In this document: in pieces, positions 51,880-63,411 of the stretch
Layout of the letters: every line of letters begins with the position of its first letter
How positions within the stretch are numbered: position 1 is the stretch's first letter
Assembly: GCA_035771175.1 (NCBI GenBank)
Contig: CM069598.1
Coordinates: 9,316,314 to 9,380,313 of the forward strand
Direction of reading: 5' to 3'
Source of the DNA: Paratinospora sagittata
Lineage: Eukaryota; Streptophyta; Magnoliopsida; Ranunculales; Menispermaceae
DNA: 64,000 nt
Notes under the pieces: model-generated
The model's database searches: none
Told to the model about the DNA's origin: nothing
Seen by the model: the letters and a program-made list of their open reading frames with translations, nothing else
Program-made: the position numbers and the translations under genes

Positions 51880-54800
51880 GTGTTCATGGCCGGCAGAGGG
51901 CATGGTGTACCGCCTGTCCGTACACATAAAATTGGCGGGGCTGGACCTTTGTCTGGGCAGCACTCTGCGAACTCGCAGGGGCTGGCGGGTCTTGCAGGTG
52001 TTTCCGCAACGCAAGTACAACAACTTCTTGCATTTTTGAATTTCGACAAAACAAAAGATCGACTACATGGTAAAAACAGTCATTTTAGTTGGATTATCGA
52101 TACAGGAGCGTCGAACCATGTGACGTGCGACTTGTCTATTTTGAAGAATGTGAGAAAGGTGCAATACTGTCCGGTGGGTTTGCCGGATGGAAATACGGCA
52201 GAAGCAAACCAAGAGGGGAGTGTCGTGCTGCCAGGAGGATTGAAGCTCGACAACGTGCTTTATGTCCCACAATTGACATGCAATTTAATTTCTGTTACTC
52301 AATTAATCGATGAATCAAATTGTGTTATACAATTCACTAATAATATTTGTGTTATACAGGACCAACCAACGAGGAAGGTGATTGGAGCGGGTGAAAGATT
52401 GGATGGACTTTATTTTTTCCGTGGCGTTCCTCAAGTGAAAGTCTTGACAGTGGATGGTGATTCGTCGTTCGAGTTATGGCATCAACGAATGGGGCATCCG
52501 TCCGAGAAAATATTGAAGATGATTCCAGCTGTAAGTCATTCTTGTAAGTCAAATAATAAATCTTGTGATGTGTGTCCGCGTGCAAAACAACCTAGATCTA
52601 GTTTTCCAATTAGTACGAATAAGGCTGGCAGGATTTTTGAACTTGTTCATTTGGATTTGTGGGGGCCTTATAAGACTCGTTCTTCGTGTGGGGCTACCTA
52701 TTTTTTGACGATAGTAGATGATTTTTCAAGAGGAGTTTGGGTCTATTTACTTTGCAATAAAACATAAGTTGAATCTATGTTTCTTAATTTTGTTGCTATG
52801 GTTGAACGTCAATTTGAACAAGTGATAAAACGTGTGAGAAGTGACAATGGGACCGAATTTAATTGTTTGCATGATTATTTTCAAAATAATGGGATTATTT
52901 TTGAGACTTCTTGTGTTGGGACTCCTCAACAAAATGGGAGAGTTGAGAGAAAGCATCAACACATTTTAAATGTGGCTAGAGCCCTAAGATTTCAAGGGAA
53001 CTTACCAATCAAATTTTGGGGTGAATGTGTGTTGGCAGCGTGTCACTTGATTAATAAGACACCTTCTACTTTACTTAAGACTAAATCGCCATATGAAATG
53101 TTGTTTGGGAAAGTGCCTTCTTATGATGCTATTCGTGTATTTGGTTGTCTTTCCTATGCTCATAATCAACGACACAAAGGTGATAAATTTGCAAGTAGGA
53201 GCCGTAAATGTATCTTTATTGGCTATCCTTTTGGGAAGAAAGGTTGGAAATTGTATGATTTAGAAACACATGAGTACTTTGTATCGAGGGATGTGAAGTT
53301 CTTTGAGAAAGAATTTCCTTTTGCGCCACACCAACCAAGAAATGTGGTGACTCCTGTGCTGGCGAACAATGAGGATGGGGCATGGAGTGAGGATGAGGGT
53401 GCCGATGAGTATGCTGCGTGCGTTGAGGGGGAGTTGGAATCAGCATCCACCCTCGAGGGGGGGCTTGGTGTTGCGGTGCAGCCCGAGCAGCAGCCCGCAC
53501 ATGAGGATGTGCGTGATGAGGGGCTGGAGAATACAGTGGGGGAGCAAGGTGTGGAAGTTGACGGTGAGCTAGGGCGAGGAAAACGAACCAAAACTCCTTC
53601 AACACGGTATCGTGATTTTGTTACTCATACTATACGGAAAATAAGTCCATCTGAGAATTCATCAGTTCCTTCATCTTCCTCAGGTACGCCCTATCCTTTA
53701 ACACATTTTGTGAATTGTGAACGTTTTTCTGTGAAACATAGGAATTTTCTTGCAGCTGTGACAGCGGGACATGAGCCAAAGCATTTTAAAGAAGCGATGA
53801 AAGACTCGGGATGGCGAGATGCGATGGGTAAGGAAATACGAGCCCTTGAAGACAATGAGACTTGGGTAATGGAGACTCTTCCACCCGGCAAGAAAGCACT
53901 AGGGAGCCAGTGGATATATAAAATTAAGTATAAGTCCGATGGCAGCGTAGAGCGACTCAAAGCAAGACTTGTGATCTATGGCAATCATCAGGTGGAAGGA
54001 ATTGACTATAACGAGACATTTGCTCCTGTGGCAAAAATGGTGACGGTTCGTACTTTTCTTGCTGTTGCTGCTGTTAAAAATTGGGAGGTACATCAAATGG
54101 ATGTACATAATGCTTTCCTTCACGGTGACTTAAGTGAGGAGGTTTATATGAAGATTCCTCCAGGTTTCAAAAATACAAATCCTAACATGGTTTGCAGGTT
54201 GAAAAAATCATTGTATGGTCTGAAACAAGCTCCCCGATGTTGGTTTGCAAAACTGTCAACAGCGTTGAAGAATTATGGTTTTGTGCAATCCTATTCAGAT
54301 TATTCCTTATTTGTGTTGTGCAGGGGAAGAACTCAGATCAACGTGTTAGTTTATGTTGATGACTTGATTATTGCAGGGAATGATAAGGTTGCATTAACAA
54401 CTTTTAAAGATTACCTTGGCAGGTGCTTTCATATGAAGGATTTGGGAGTTTTGAAGTATTTCTTAGGGCTAGAGGTAGCCCGTAATCCAGAAGGAATTTT
54501 TCTTTGCCAAAGAAAATACACACTAGAGATAATTTCTGAAACAGGTTTATTAGGAGCAAAGCCTGCGGCATTTCCTATGGAACAAAATCACAAATTGGCC
54601 CTTGCTAAGGGCGAATTCCTTGCGGATCCGGCGCCGTATAGGCGACTTGTAGGGAGACTGATTTACTTGTCTGTGACGAGACCTGATCTTGCATATTCGG
54701 TTCATATTTTGTCTCAATTTATGCAACAACCTCGTGAGGATCATTGGGAGGCAGCTCTCAGGGTCGTGCGATATTTGAAGAAGAGTCCGGGGCAAGGGAT

Positions 54801-55308
54801 TTTGCTTCGTGCTGATAGTGACCTACGTCTAGAAGGGTGGTGTGATTCGGATTGGGCTAGTTGTCTACTTACGCGGCGTTCCTTGACAGGATGGTTCGTG
54901 TTACTTGGTTGTTCTCCTGTGTCGTGGAAAACCAAGAAGCAACAAACAGTGTCTAGATCGTCAGCGGAGGCTGAGTATAGATCAATGGCAGCAACAGTGT
55001 GTGAGTTAAAGTGGCTTCACCAACTTTTAAACGACTTAGGTGTGCGACATCCGAAGGGTATGAAGTTATTTTGTGATAGTCAGTCGGCGTTGTACATTGC
55101 TCAAAATCCGGTTTTTCACGAAAGAACAAAGCATATAGAGGCTGACTGTCATTTTGTTCGAGATGCGGTGACTGAAGGAATGATTTGTCCGTCATATGTT
55201 TCCACTCGTGTTCAATTGGCAGACATCTTTACAAAAGCGTTGGGGAAAGCGAACTTTGAGTTTCTACTCTGCAAGTTGGGCGTTCGAGATCTTCACGCTC
55301 CAACTTGA
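51880..55308 (+). CDS. Copia Pol polyprotein with one in-frame stop
   Basis: The frame is open except for TAA at 52765-52767, after which it resumes unchanged at 52768. Before the stop: protease (WIIDTGASNHVT), GAG-pre-integrase zinc motif (LWHQRMGHPSEK, CDVCPRAKQ) and the integrase start (HLDLWGPYKT, FLTIVDDFSRG). After it: integrase (SDNGTEF, GTPQQNGRVERKH), reverse transcriptase (NETFAPVAKMVTVR, the catalytic box VYVDDLIIAG) and RNase H (CDSDWASCLLTRRS, SSAEAEYRSMA, KHIEADCHFVRD, ADIFTKALG). The N-terminus (from about 51886) lacks a gag or its CCHC knuckle. The single stop and lack of gag make the copy non-autonomous. Confidence 0.92.
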
Positions 55309-55315
55309 GGGGGGG
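55307..55315 (+). other. Polypurine tract
   Basis: GAGGGGGGG five bases before the 3' LTR, the plus-strand primer site. Confidence 0.8.
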
Positions 55316-55320
55316 TATTA

Positions 55321-55499
55321 TGATATCTTTATTGTTAGGCATATGTTTTTATGGAACATGTTTTATGATAACATGTTCCCTTATTTTTAGGCTTATTTTT
55401 AGGCTTATGTTTAGGCTTTGGTTCTTTGTAAGAGATATATATTTGATGGTTGTAAATGGAATAAGAACAAAAAAAAGAAAATGGGTAGTGATTTTGACA
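55321..55499 (+). repeat. 3' LTR
   Basis: 179 bp. It differs from the 5' LTR by four substitutions and an extra CTTATTTTTAGG-type 12-bp copy. Confidence 0.95.
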
Positions 55500-55620
55500 A
55501 AGCTTCTTGTGATGATGGATTCGAATTGCATAGCACTGTTAATGGTCTGAAATTGGGTCGGCGAGGATTGATTGGGTTTAGTTGAGAAACAAATTGAAGA
55601 GCCCAAGAAGCCATTGTCAT
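55500..55620 (-). pseudogene. Duplicated first exon part of the plastid-protein gene
   Basis: On the minus strand this repeats the start and about 40 codons of the gene at 49746-50360 (MTMASWALQF to SSQEA). The frame then runs into antisense LTR and ends after about 29 foreign residues. It lies just downstream of a good TATA box, so the native promoter probably transcribes this truncated copy. Confidence 0.85.
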
Positions 55621-55641
55621 TATCGGCTGTGTTTTGAAACA
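55500..55641. repeat. 142-bp direct repeat, right copy
   Basis: Identical to 50240-50381. It begins immediately after the 3' LTR and runs into unique upstream sequence (CAAGATAACG) at 55642. Confidence 0.95.
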
Positions 55642-55670
55642 CAAGATAACGTTTCCAATTCTTCCGTCTC

Positions 55671-55680
55671 CTTTTATAAA
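55671..55680 (-). promoter_or_regulatory. TATA box of the native promoter of the plastid-protein gene
   Basis: Minus-strand TTTATAAAAG about 55 bp upstream of the duplicated start codon at 55620. It marks the original promoter, now separated from the intact frame by 5.1 kb of retrotransposon. Confidence 0.6.
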
Positions 55681-55814
55681 TGGAAATGGTAATTTAAGTA
55701 TTAAAAATTACAATTAAATGTGAAATTACACCATTGTATTTATTTTTCTTTTAAGCCCCACAATGTATAGGAAAGGATCAAAGCAAATGCTCACAATATT
55801 TACTATTGTTTTTT

Positions 55815-55890
55815 CTTTGCACCCGAGGAGAGCCGAACCTGCCCTTCCATGGCAGGGTGAAGGTGCAGACCAGCTGAGCCGTTCGTTGTT
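55815..55890 (-). repeat. SINE head fragment, minus orientation
   Basis: The reverse complement reads CTCAGCTGGTCTGCACC, then GGGCAGGTTCGGCTCTCC. It matches the head of the SINE-like repeat at 35480-35690. It sits in the FIE upstream region. Confidence 0.55.
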
Positions 55891-56582
55891 ATTTTGAATT
55901 TCAGGTGGCCAACTTATGCTACTTAAGATACTATTCTACCTAAATTTGAGTACTTACATCCAACCCCAACACAAAGCTTTGCATAAGGTAAAGACTCTGG
56001 CCTACCCACCTTTGCCCCTTTGTGGTGAAGATTAAAGTATTTTTCTTAACCTCAAACTCGAGATTTCATACAAAGAAATTTATTTTCCTATTACCCAAAT
56101 AAACTAATTGGTAGTTACTATACCACTATACCATTGCATTAATTATTTTTATATTTTTTTAGTGGTATTCCTTTAAGGTAAATTAGTCTTTAAAACATAT
56201 ATTAGTTAGTCTAGAATACTACACTAATACTATTTAAATTATTAAAATACACACACACGTACATATAAATTCAATAAACATAAATATGTAATTACACTTA
56301 TAAGTGTAATTTTTTTTAATTACATTTGCATTTTCCTTTATAAATAGTACCAAAAAAAGGCGAAAATTTAAAAAAATTGACCAATGAAGAAGAAAATTTG
56401 ACTTTTTTTATGACTTGACAGGAATGCCCTTGAAGAATTTCAGAATTCCGCGCTCCTCGTTGGAAAGGTGAGAAGATGGTCGTTCTGCCTGTGCAGGTGC
56501 AGCTAGGGCATTACACGGAGTTTTCTTGGGTTATATTTGGAGGAGGTAGAGGTGGCGGTGAGTAAGTGAGTATTGTGCGGAG

Positions 56583-59500
56583 ATGGCGAAGACGGCGTTA
56601 GGGTGCGAAGCGGCGGTAGGGTCACTAACGGCGTTAAAGAAGAGGGATTACAGAGTTACTAACAGATTGCAAGAGGGCAAGCGCCCTCTCTACGCGGTTG
56701 CTTTCAACTTCATCGACTCCCGTTACTACTCCGTCTTCGCCACCGTTGGTGGCAACCGCGTAATTTCTCCTATTTTTCTTCTTCTTTTTATTATTATTTT
56801 TTTTAATTTTTTGTGCATTTTCTTGATGGGTATTTGTTGTTTTTATTTTATCTTATCAGGTGACAATTTATCAGTGTCTTGAAGGTGGTGTGGTTGCTGT
56901 TTTACAGTCTTATATTGATGAAGATGTAAGCAAACATCATCACAATCTTTTAACAGTTTTTCTAATAATTTTTTTCATGCAATTGTTTACATGGGTAGAA
57001 TTGGTTTGCTGTGTAGTTCAGAAGGATGAGTCGTTCTACACTTTGAGCTGGGCTTGTAATGTTGATGGGTCACCCTTTTTAGTAGCTGGTGGAATTAATG
57101 GTATAATTCGTGTCATTGATGCTAGCACTGAGAAGATACACAAGGTGTGTTTTATTTCTTTTTTTCTTTTTTTATAATTGTGATTTTAAACATGTTCTTC
57201 TTTTGATTTTGATGTTTTCCATCTTTCATTTGTAGTACCCAAGTAAAAAAATTATCTGAATGATCACGTACAGTGATGCTTGTAAAGAAAATTAAGTGAT
57301 GTCTTGTGGCAATTTAGTTTATACTTAGTTATGGATTAATGAAAGTGAGAAGAAAGTAATGAAACTATGAAAGCCCTCAAATGGTAAGACTAAGATTTTG
57401 TAAGTTTTTTTATTCTTATGAACACTGCTTTAAACTTCTCTTATTTCTTTCTTTAATTTTATAATTGGTTGCATTTATCATAATTTCTTTCCTTTTTTGG
57501 ATGTTTCTTTCTTGCTATCTTTATTAAAATCAAGGCGTGTGATTGTGAATATTGCATTTTTTTGAAGGTTGAGTTGAGCATCATTTGATCAGTTTATTGA
57601 TGTAGAAAGTCCCATATATGCCTATGCTCTTTGTCCCATATGTTTTTGCGCTTGGTTTAATTCTGAACAAGAAGTATTTGAGATGCTTTCATATATGCAG
57701 AGTTTCGTTGGCCACGGAGACTCTATAAATGAAGTTAGGACTCAAGCACTGAAGCCTTCATTAGTGGTTTCAGCAAGCAAAGTAAGTAATGTATCTGTCT
57801 TCATTGTTTGGTTGATAATTTCTGAGTATTCAGTTTGAGGAAATGGTTTTGGAGGCTGGTTTTTCATTTTTTTCAGATTGCTTTTGTACATTTTCCTGTC
57901 CCCTTTTCTTTTCACAACAATTTTTTTCTTGTTTACTGATCACAAAAAAAAAAAAAAAAAAAAAAAATCTTAATTTTTAGTTGGGTATTTATGAAACAGG
58001 ATGAATCTGTCCGGCTTTGGAATGTACATACGGGAATATGCATTTTGATATTTTCCGGTGCTGGAGGTCATCGCAATGAAGTCCTGAGTGTGGTAAGGTC
58101 ATTATGGTGTTCATGTTTGCCCTTGTACTTATGCTCTCCCTCCTTTCCTCTTTGTGGCTTGCTTGTTAGAGCATGCCAAATTCTACAATTATTCCTTTAT
58201 TAGTCATGTAGTGAAGGAGAAGAATTGTTCTTCACTACTAATTACTCCTAATGAATCTGGTGATTGTAGGACTTCCACCATTCTGACATATACCGGATTG
58301 CAAGTTGTGGCATGGACAATACTGTTAAGATCTGGTCAATGAAAGGTACTTCAATTTAAGTAGGGTCAGAAATTTTCTTTCAACGAGGTACCGTGGTTTT
58401 GTGCCTCTCATGGACATGAGAGTTTGTCATTAATAGTACAAAGCTGGATTCAATTATTATTGATCTACTCTCTGTAGCTTTTAGAAGATTGTCAACTTTT
58501 CTTTCCTATTTTATTCATTTTTCTCCTACTATAACAGTATACTGATTAAATTGTTTGAGGACTTGAACGGCGGGTTAATTTAAATTCTACATTATGGCCT
58601 CTACGAGTGAACCTTAAGAACAGTCACCATAGGTTTTGTTATTATTATTATTCTTTTTAAATTTTTACATTAACTGTCCTTTTTTTTCCTTCTTCTTTTT
58701 TGACATCCCTTGAATGACACACATTTGCTGCCTCTAAATATCTTTATTGTGGCATTGGAAACTTTGCAGAGTTCTGGACGTATGTTGAGAAGTCTTTCAC
58801 ATGGACAGACCTTCCATCAAAATTCCCTACAAAATATGTTCAGTTTCCTGTATGGAAGTGTCCACTATATTACCTCGAGGAACTTATCTTTTCTGTGATT
58901 GTTATTGAGAAACTGAGATAACTCTTTTTTGTTCCAGGTGTTCATTGCTTCTGTCCACTCAAACTATGTTGACTGCAATAGGTGGCTTGGTGATTTCATC
59001 CTATCAAAGGTAGATTAAAGCTAAAAGTGATATACTATGTTTTTTTCTAAGTTGTGGTGAGATTGTAGGCATCACCCTTTAACTTTATGAAATTCCATGG
59101 GAAATTTTTCATTAGTGAAGTTTGCATGATTTAGTGACGTATCGTCAAATTCTAGCTTGGCTGATCCTATTGACTCTATACTACAGAGCGTGGACAATGA
59201 GATTGTCCTGTGGGAACCAAAAACCAAGGAGCAGAGTCCTGGGGAGGTGAAAATTTCTTTCCTCAATTTTTTTCTTATTCAGGGAGCAGATACTATAGTT
59301 GAGAAAAAGAATATAATGTACTGTTCAACAGCTTTGATTTGATTACAACTTATAGTCTTCTATAACCTCAAGTCTTGTTGACCTTTAACAACTCTAAACA
59401 ACTTCAGATTTTTCTGTTTAGGGTGCCGTGGACATCCTCCAAAAGTACCCAGTTCCAGAGTGTGATATATGGTTCATCAAGTTCTCCTGTGACTTCCACT

Positions 59501-61406
59501 ACAATGCAGCTGCAATAGGTAATGTGGAACGGTAGGAGGGGAAGAAGAGGGGGGATGGGAAAGTTATTTTTGAGTGGTTTCTTTTTTTTTTATGAAGTAC
59601 AACCGTGCTGGAATAACCTTTGAAGTTCTATATGCAAGTTCCAAACCCTACAGTTTTCTGTTTATGTTTATCACTTTAATTAAGTTCCAGTTATTATATG
59701 TAGACATCTAATTATTGAATTTTGGTTAGTCAAGAAAGAGGTGACTAATCCCCGGCAAGTCCTGCATCCTCAAGTATCATCATAGTATTATTTGACTAAT
59801 ACCTTCGGCTTACCCTTGTATTACTTCTTGTGAGGTTGTTTTTTAATCGGGAATGACTTCTTATCTGCCTTAAATTTCACCAAATGTGTTTTTACGTTTG
59901 TCAGGGAATAGAGAAGGTAAAATTTATGTCTGGGAGCTTCAATCTAGCCCGCCAGTTCTCATAGCCAGGTTTGCTTGAATTTTGACTTCTGCCAAATTAT
60001 CTTGAAGAAGTTCATTCATTCTTTGTTGCAACTGGATTGTTAGTTTTGCATCTAGTTTTTGGAGAGTCCATCCTAATGTATTCTCAGTAAGACCCATATT
60101 TTTCAGGTAGATGAAGAGGTGCCCTGAAATCACATTTCTATTCAGTGCTAATCCTTTCCTCTTGTGGGCAGTCTCAGTTGAATTGCCTTTATTGGTAAAA
60201 ATGAAAGATATGGGTGTCGACAGCTAGGATGCTAGTTGTTAGTGAAACTCATGCAGAATTAGCTTGAAAAGGTGGAAATAATCCTAGGATTGAGCTGAAG
60301 CCTTGGGCCTCCAGATCATATTTAGACCCCTTGGCTTAACTATGCTTTCCTTGTATTTTAGGAACTTTACCAAAAGGAGACCCAAAACTTAGGAAGCTTT
60401 TGAAATAGAAGCCAGACGAACTATAGGTACCAAATTCGCTCAAATAGGGGATTTACAATTATTTAAGGGCAGAGAAGGCGGGTTTGTACCTTCCCTCCAG
60501 GGCTTAGACACCTTTCCAAGCTTCGTTTTTTTTTTGGAGAGAGAGAGAAAACAAAACATATATATTGATAAAAGAAGCAAAGAAGTATAAGAGATAGCGA
60601 GAGGAGAATGAGTACTCAACCTTCAAAAACAAAACTGAAACAAAGGAACACAGCACTAACAAAAGCAAGACTCCCAATTCCTAGACCATTTTCCTATAGA
60701 AACCCCATTAATTTTGAAAGCAACTGCTGCCATCAATTGGAGCAGCCAACATTAGCTTCAAATGATTATATTGGCTAGTGTGTTAGGATCTTAAACTACG
60801 ACTGATATAATGTCAAAGTAATTACTCAAAAGTAATAAGAATCAAAGATTATGTTTGTATGTTTTTTTTTTCTTTTTCTTTTTTTTTGAGAGGAAACAAG
60901 ATAAGACTACATTGTGTTTCCTCAAAAAAAAAAAACGTGATATTATGAGTAAAAATTTTGTTTCCTTTTTTACCTGAATGGAAATGATACATGGTGTGAT
61001 ATGAGAAGGTATTTAAATGATCTTTCGATGGAAGGTAAATCCAGTATACAGGTTGAGAGTGTTATGTCTAGTTGCTCAAACATGCCCAACTATTATGGAT
61101 GCATACACTGAAGATATTTAAATGATCCAAAAGTCTCTTCTCACAAATTTATTGATTCCAAATTTATTGTTGTTTTCAGGCTGTCTCATGTTCAATGTAA
61201 ATCTCCTATTCGGCAAACAGCCATGTCCTTCGATGGAAGGTAAATCCAGTATACAGGTTGAGAGTGTTATGTCTAGTTGCTCAATCATGCCCAACTATTA
61301 TAGTTAGCCACAGTTTCTCAGCTCAGTTTATGTTTTTTGCAGCACCATTCTTAGCTGCTGTGAGGATGGCACAATCTGGCGGTGGGATGCCGTTGCAGTT
61401 TCTTAA
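56583..61406 (+). CDS. FIE: FIE, WD40 subunit of Polycomb repressive complex 2
   Basis: Thirteen exons: 56583-56759, 56860-56925, 57022-57144, 57701-57781, 58000-58092, 58270-58345, 58770-58849, 58938-59009, 59187-59246, 59422-59518, 59905-59968, 61180-61239 and 61343-61406. They encode 370 aa (Arabidopsis FIE is 369). Visible WD40 blocks include KRPLYAVAFNFIDSRYYSVF, GHGDSINEVRTQALKPSLVV, ASKDESVRLWNVHTG, HHSDIYRIASCGMDNTVKIW and SILSCCEDGTIWRWDAVAV-type C-terminal repeats. By family knowledge FIE is the ESC/EED homologue: it binds trimethylated H3K27 and scaffolds the CLF/SWN/MEA methyltransferases. Exon 11-12 joins across a 1.2-kb intron that holds a duplicated copy of the exon 12 donor region (about 61024-61098). 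All splice sites are GT-AG and no damage is seen. Confidence 0.97.
61024..61098 (+). repeat. Duplicate of the FIE exon 12/intron 12 boundary inside intron 11
   Basis: About 75 bp (TCGATGGAAGGTAAATCCAG through CCCAACTATTAT) recur at 61229-61303 almost exactly, with one noted base difference (CTCAAACAT versus CTCAATCAT). The true copy contains the last bases of exon 12 and its donor, so intron 11 carries a decoy donor GGAAG|GTAAAT. Confidence 0.85.
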
Positions 61407-62427
61407 ACCTGCCTTTAGACAATGCCTTGTGTCAACTTTTGCATGGGACAGTAGAGTTAAATCATTCTCCCTAGGAAAGAGGGTCTCATTTTTTTTCTTT
61501 TACACAATATTTTGAGTTTTATATGAATGTACATGCCTGTAAGTTACCCAACTGTTATGTCATTTTCGTATATGTCGATGTCATTTATCCAGTGCTAGAT
61601 ACTCATCTTTCTGACTTATTACGAGGGCCAATTGTTTATAGTTTAGTTTGAGCAATTATTAGTATCTCTCAAGCATAAACATCGTAGAGAAGATTCAAAA
61701 AGTGCCAGTACAGGAACTTGTCTCATCGTAGAGCCAATGAAACTATATATGATACTTGATGAATAGAGGAACTATTGAATACATTAGCACAATGGTTTCC
61801 TGCATCTGAATCGGTTAATCTCCTGGCTGTGTAATTTCCATGAGAAAATTATATTGACATTGCATTTACCCTTTGTTTTTTGTCTTAAAAATATGTCCAT
61901 TTACCCTTTTTGGTGAATATTCATCTGCTGATTACACCGTCATTTTAGTTGAGAATTGATGACTACTGACACCTTAAGGTTTTATGAAGATGGGCAAAAT
62001 TACATATTTTTTACTTAAAGATCTTTACATTCAACCTGTTGATCTACAAGAATCTTCAAAGTTAAAGATAATGGCATGGATGATAAACTAGGCCTTCCTC
62101 ATGCCCTAAACCCCAAAAAGATAAAAATAAAAAGTAAAACACTGAAAGGTAAATAGGGATTAGCGTAATTATAAATCAAAAAAAGGTAAAGAAAAGAAGC
62201 AACTTCAACCACATTATAGACATGAAATTGATTAATAGTTATTAATTGACTTCAATTCCTCTGAGAAATGAGGAAAATAGACTTAAGCATAAAGCATCAC
62301 TGCAGAGAAAAGCACAAAAAAAAAATAGTATTATCAGGAGATCCACTAAGGATGAACGTTGGCCGTTGTCATTTGCGTCATCTTCTATCTATTATGAGTT
62401 TCCATAGTACTAGGTTAGATGAGAATG
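61407..62427. other. Tail-to-tail spacer between FIE and the last gene
   Basis: Holds both 3' UTRs. AT-rich and otherwise featureless; no RNA gene or transposon is seen. Confidence 0.5.
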
Positions 62428-63411
62428 CTACAGCTGCTCAATATCCACTTCACTGTTAATATCATCTCGTGTTCCCGAGTCCAGCTCCTCTACATCAACA
62501 TACTCATCATCGCCCTGGTACTGCACCATTAAAAAGAGCAAAGGCTGGGCATGTTTAAACAATTAAATAGCATGCCAAACATTTACACAAAGTCTATAGC
62601 GGTCTACCAGAAGTCGGCATAAGAGCTCAGACAGCAATGTCGATACAGCTTTGGGATTCAATGGGTAACTATAGTGTTGCATCATGCATTTGGCAATAAC
62701 AAAACTAAGTCACATCCTCTTCCTCATTTAAACTTGATAAGATTATAATAGACCCCTCACAAATATGATAGTTACATGGCATCTAATCAACTATGAACCA
62801 AATTATCAAAGAAGTGGCAACTGTCATACAAAAAGATCAACTAACCTTGTAGTAACCATTTCTTGGAGCCAATGGAGGTGGAGGTGGAGGTGGCAAAGCT
62901 GGTAAGCCTGTCTTCTGATCTGTAGCACCTTCCTCAAAAACAGTAACAATGGCTTCCACCACTTCAGTCTTCTCCTCCACTTCAGTCATTTCAATAAGTT
63001 CATCAACAGCATGAGCAGCCATACATGTTGTAGGTAATGCATGTTTTAATTCCAATCCCTTGACCTAAGCATTCAATAGAACCATAGACATAAAGCTCGT
63101 ATCTCAACTATTTTTTATCACCTAAAAATAATTGGTTGAAATAGTATGAAATTATTACTTATCTGCTTTAGGACAGGAGCCAAAGTGTCATTAAATAGAT
63201 ACCTTTTCTGAAGAGGCCATACCAAGCCAACGATTCTTTCTTCGCTTATTGTTACTGTCCTCATTTTCAACAGGTCTGTGAGAATTGCTACCCATCGGGA
63301 CTTTTTCTTTGGCATCAAGTTCTTTGTGGCTGTCAGATTGGTTGACAGGTTCTTCCCACTGAGTAAGCTTCTCAATTCTAGTTGCTTCCTCGAGACGTTT
63401 TCTTGAATTTG
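62428..63411 (-). CDS. Unrecognised gene, C-terminal exons only
   Basis: Three minus-strand exons close in frame: 63203-63411, 62846-63064 and 62428-62520, giving 173 codons to a TAG at 62428-62430. The first has a charged run (KRLEEATRIEKLTQWEEP) and a basic KRRKNRWLGM. The second has an acidic stretch (EMTEVEEKTEVVEAIVTVFE) and a LPPPPPPPLAPRNGYYK proline run. The last is acidic (GDDEYVDVEELDSGTRDD). The composition suggests a nuclear or RNA-associated protein with disordered tail, but I recognise no family and assign no function. The 5' exons lie beyond 63411 and probably beyond the window. Confidence 0.65.

Larger units (their letters stand above)
50387..55499 (+). mobile_element. Copia-type LTR retrotransposon
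   Basis: Total 5113 bp. The 5' LTR is 50387-50553 (167 bp) and the 3' LTR 55321-55499 (179 bp); both start TGATATC and end CA. They differ by four substitutions and one 12-bp insertion (about 2.4% substitutions), so the insertion is fairly young. The primer-binding site TGGTATCAGAGC (initiator methionine tRNA) follows the 5' LTR, and the purine tract GAGGGGGGG precedes the 3' LTR. The order protease-integrase-reverse transcriptase-RNase H marks it as copia. No gag is recognisable; that space holds host gene fragments and degenerate tandem repeats. No 5-bp target duplication is present (AATTA on the left, AAGCT on the right). Confidence 0.95.
55642..56582. other. Head-to-head promoter region of FIE and the plastid-protein gene
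   Basis: The two genes diverge across about 0.94 kb. Apart from the TATA box at 55671-55680 and a SINE fragment, I see mainly AT-rich DNA. The FIE 5' UTR should lie within about 56430-56582, a more GC-rich stretch containing GGAGGAGGTAGAGGTGGCGG. Confidence 0.55.

Noticed and set aside
53216..53605. Minus-strand frames rich in His/Pro/Ser inside copia pol
   Set aside because: Antisense of the acidic linker between integrase and reverse transcriptase.
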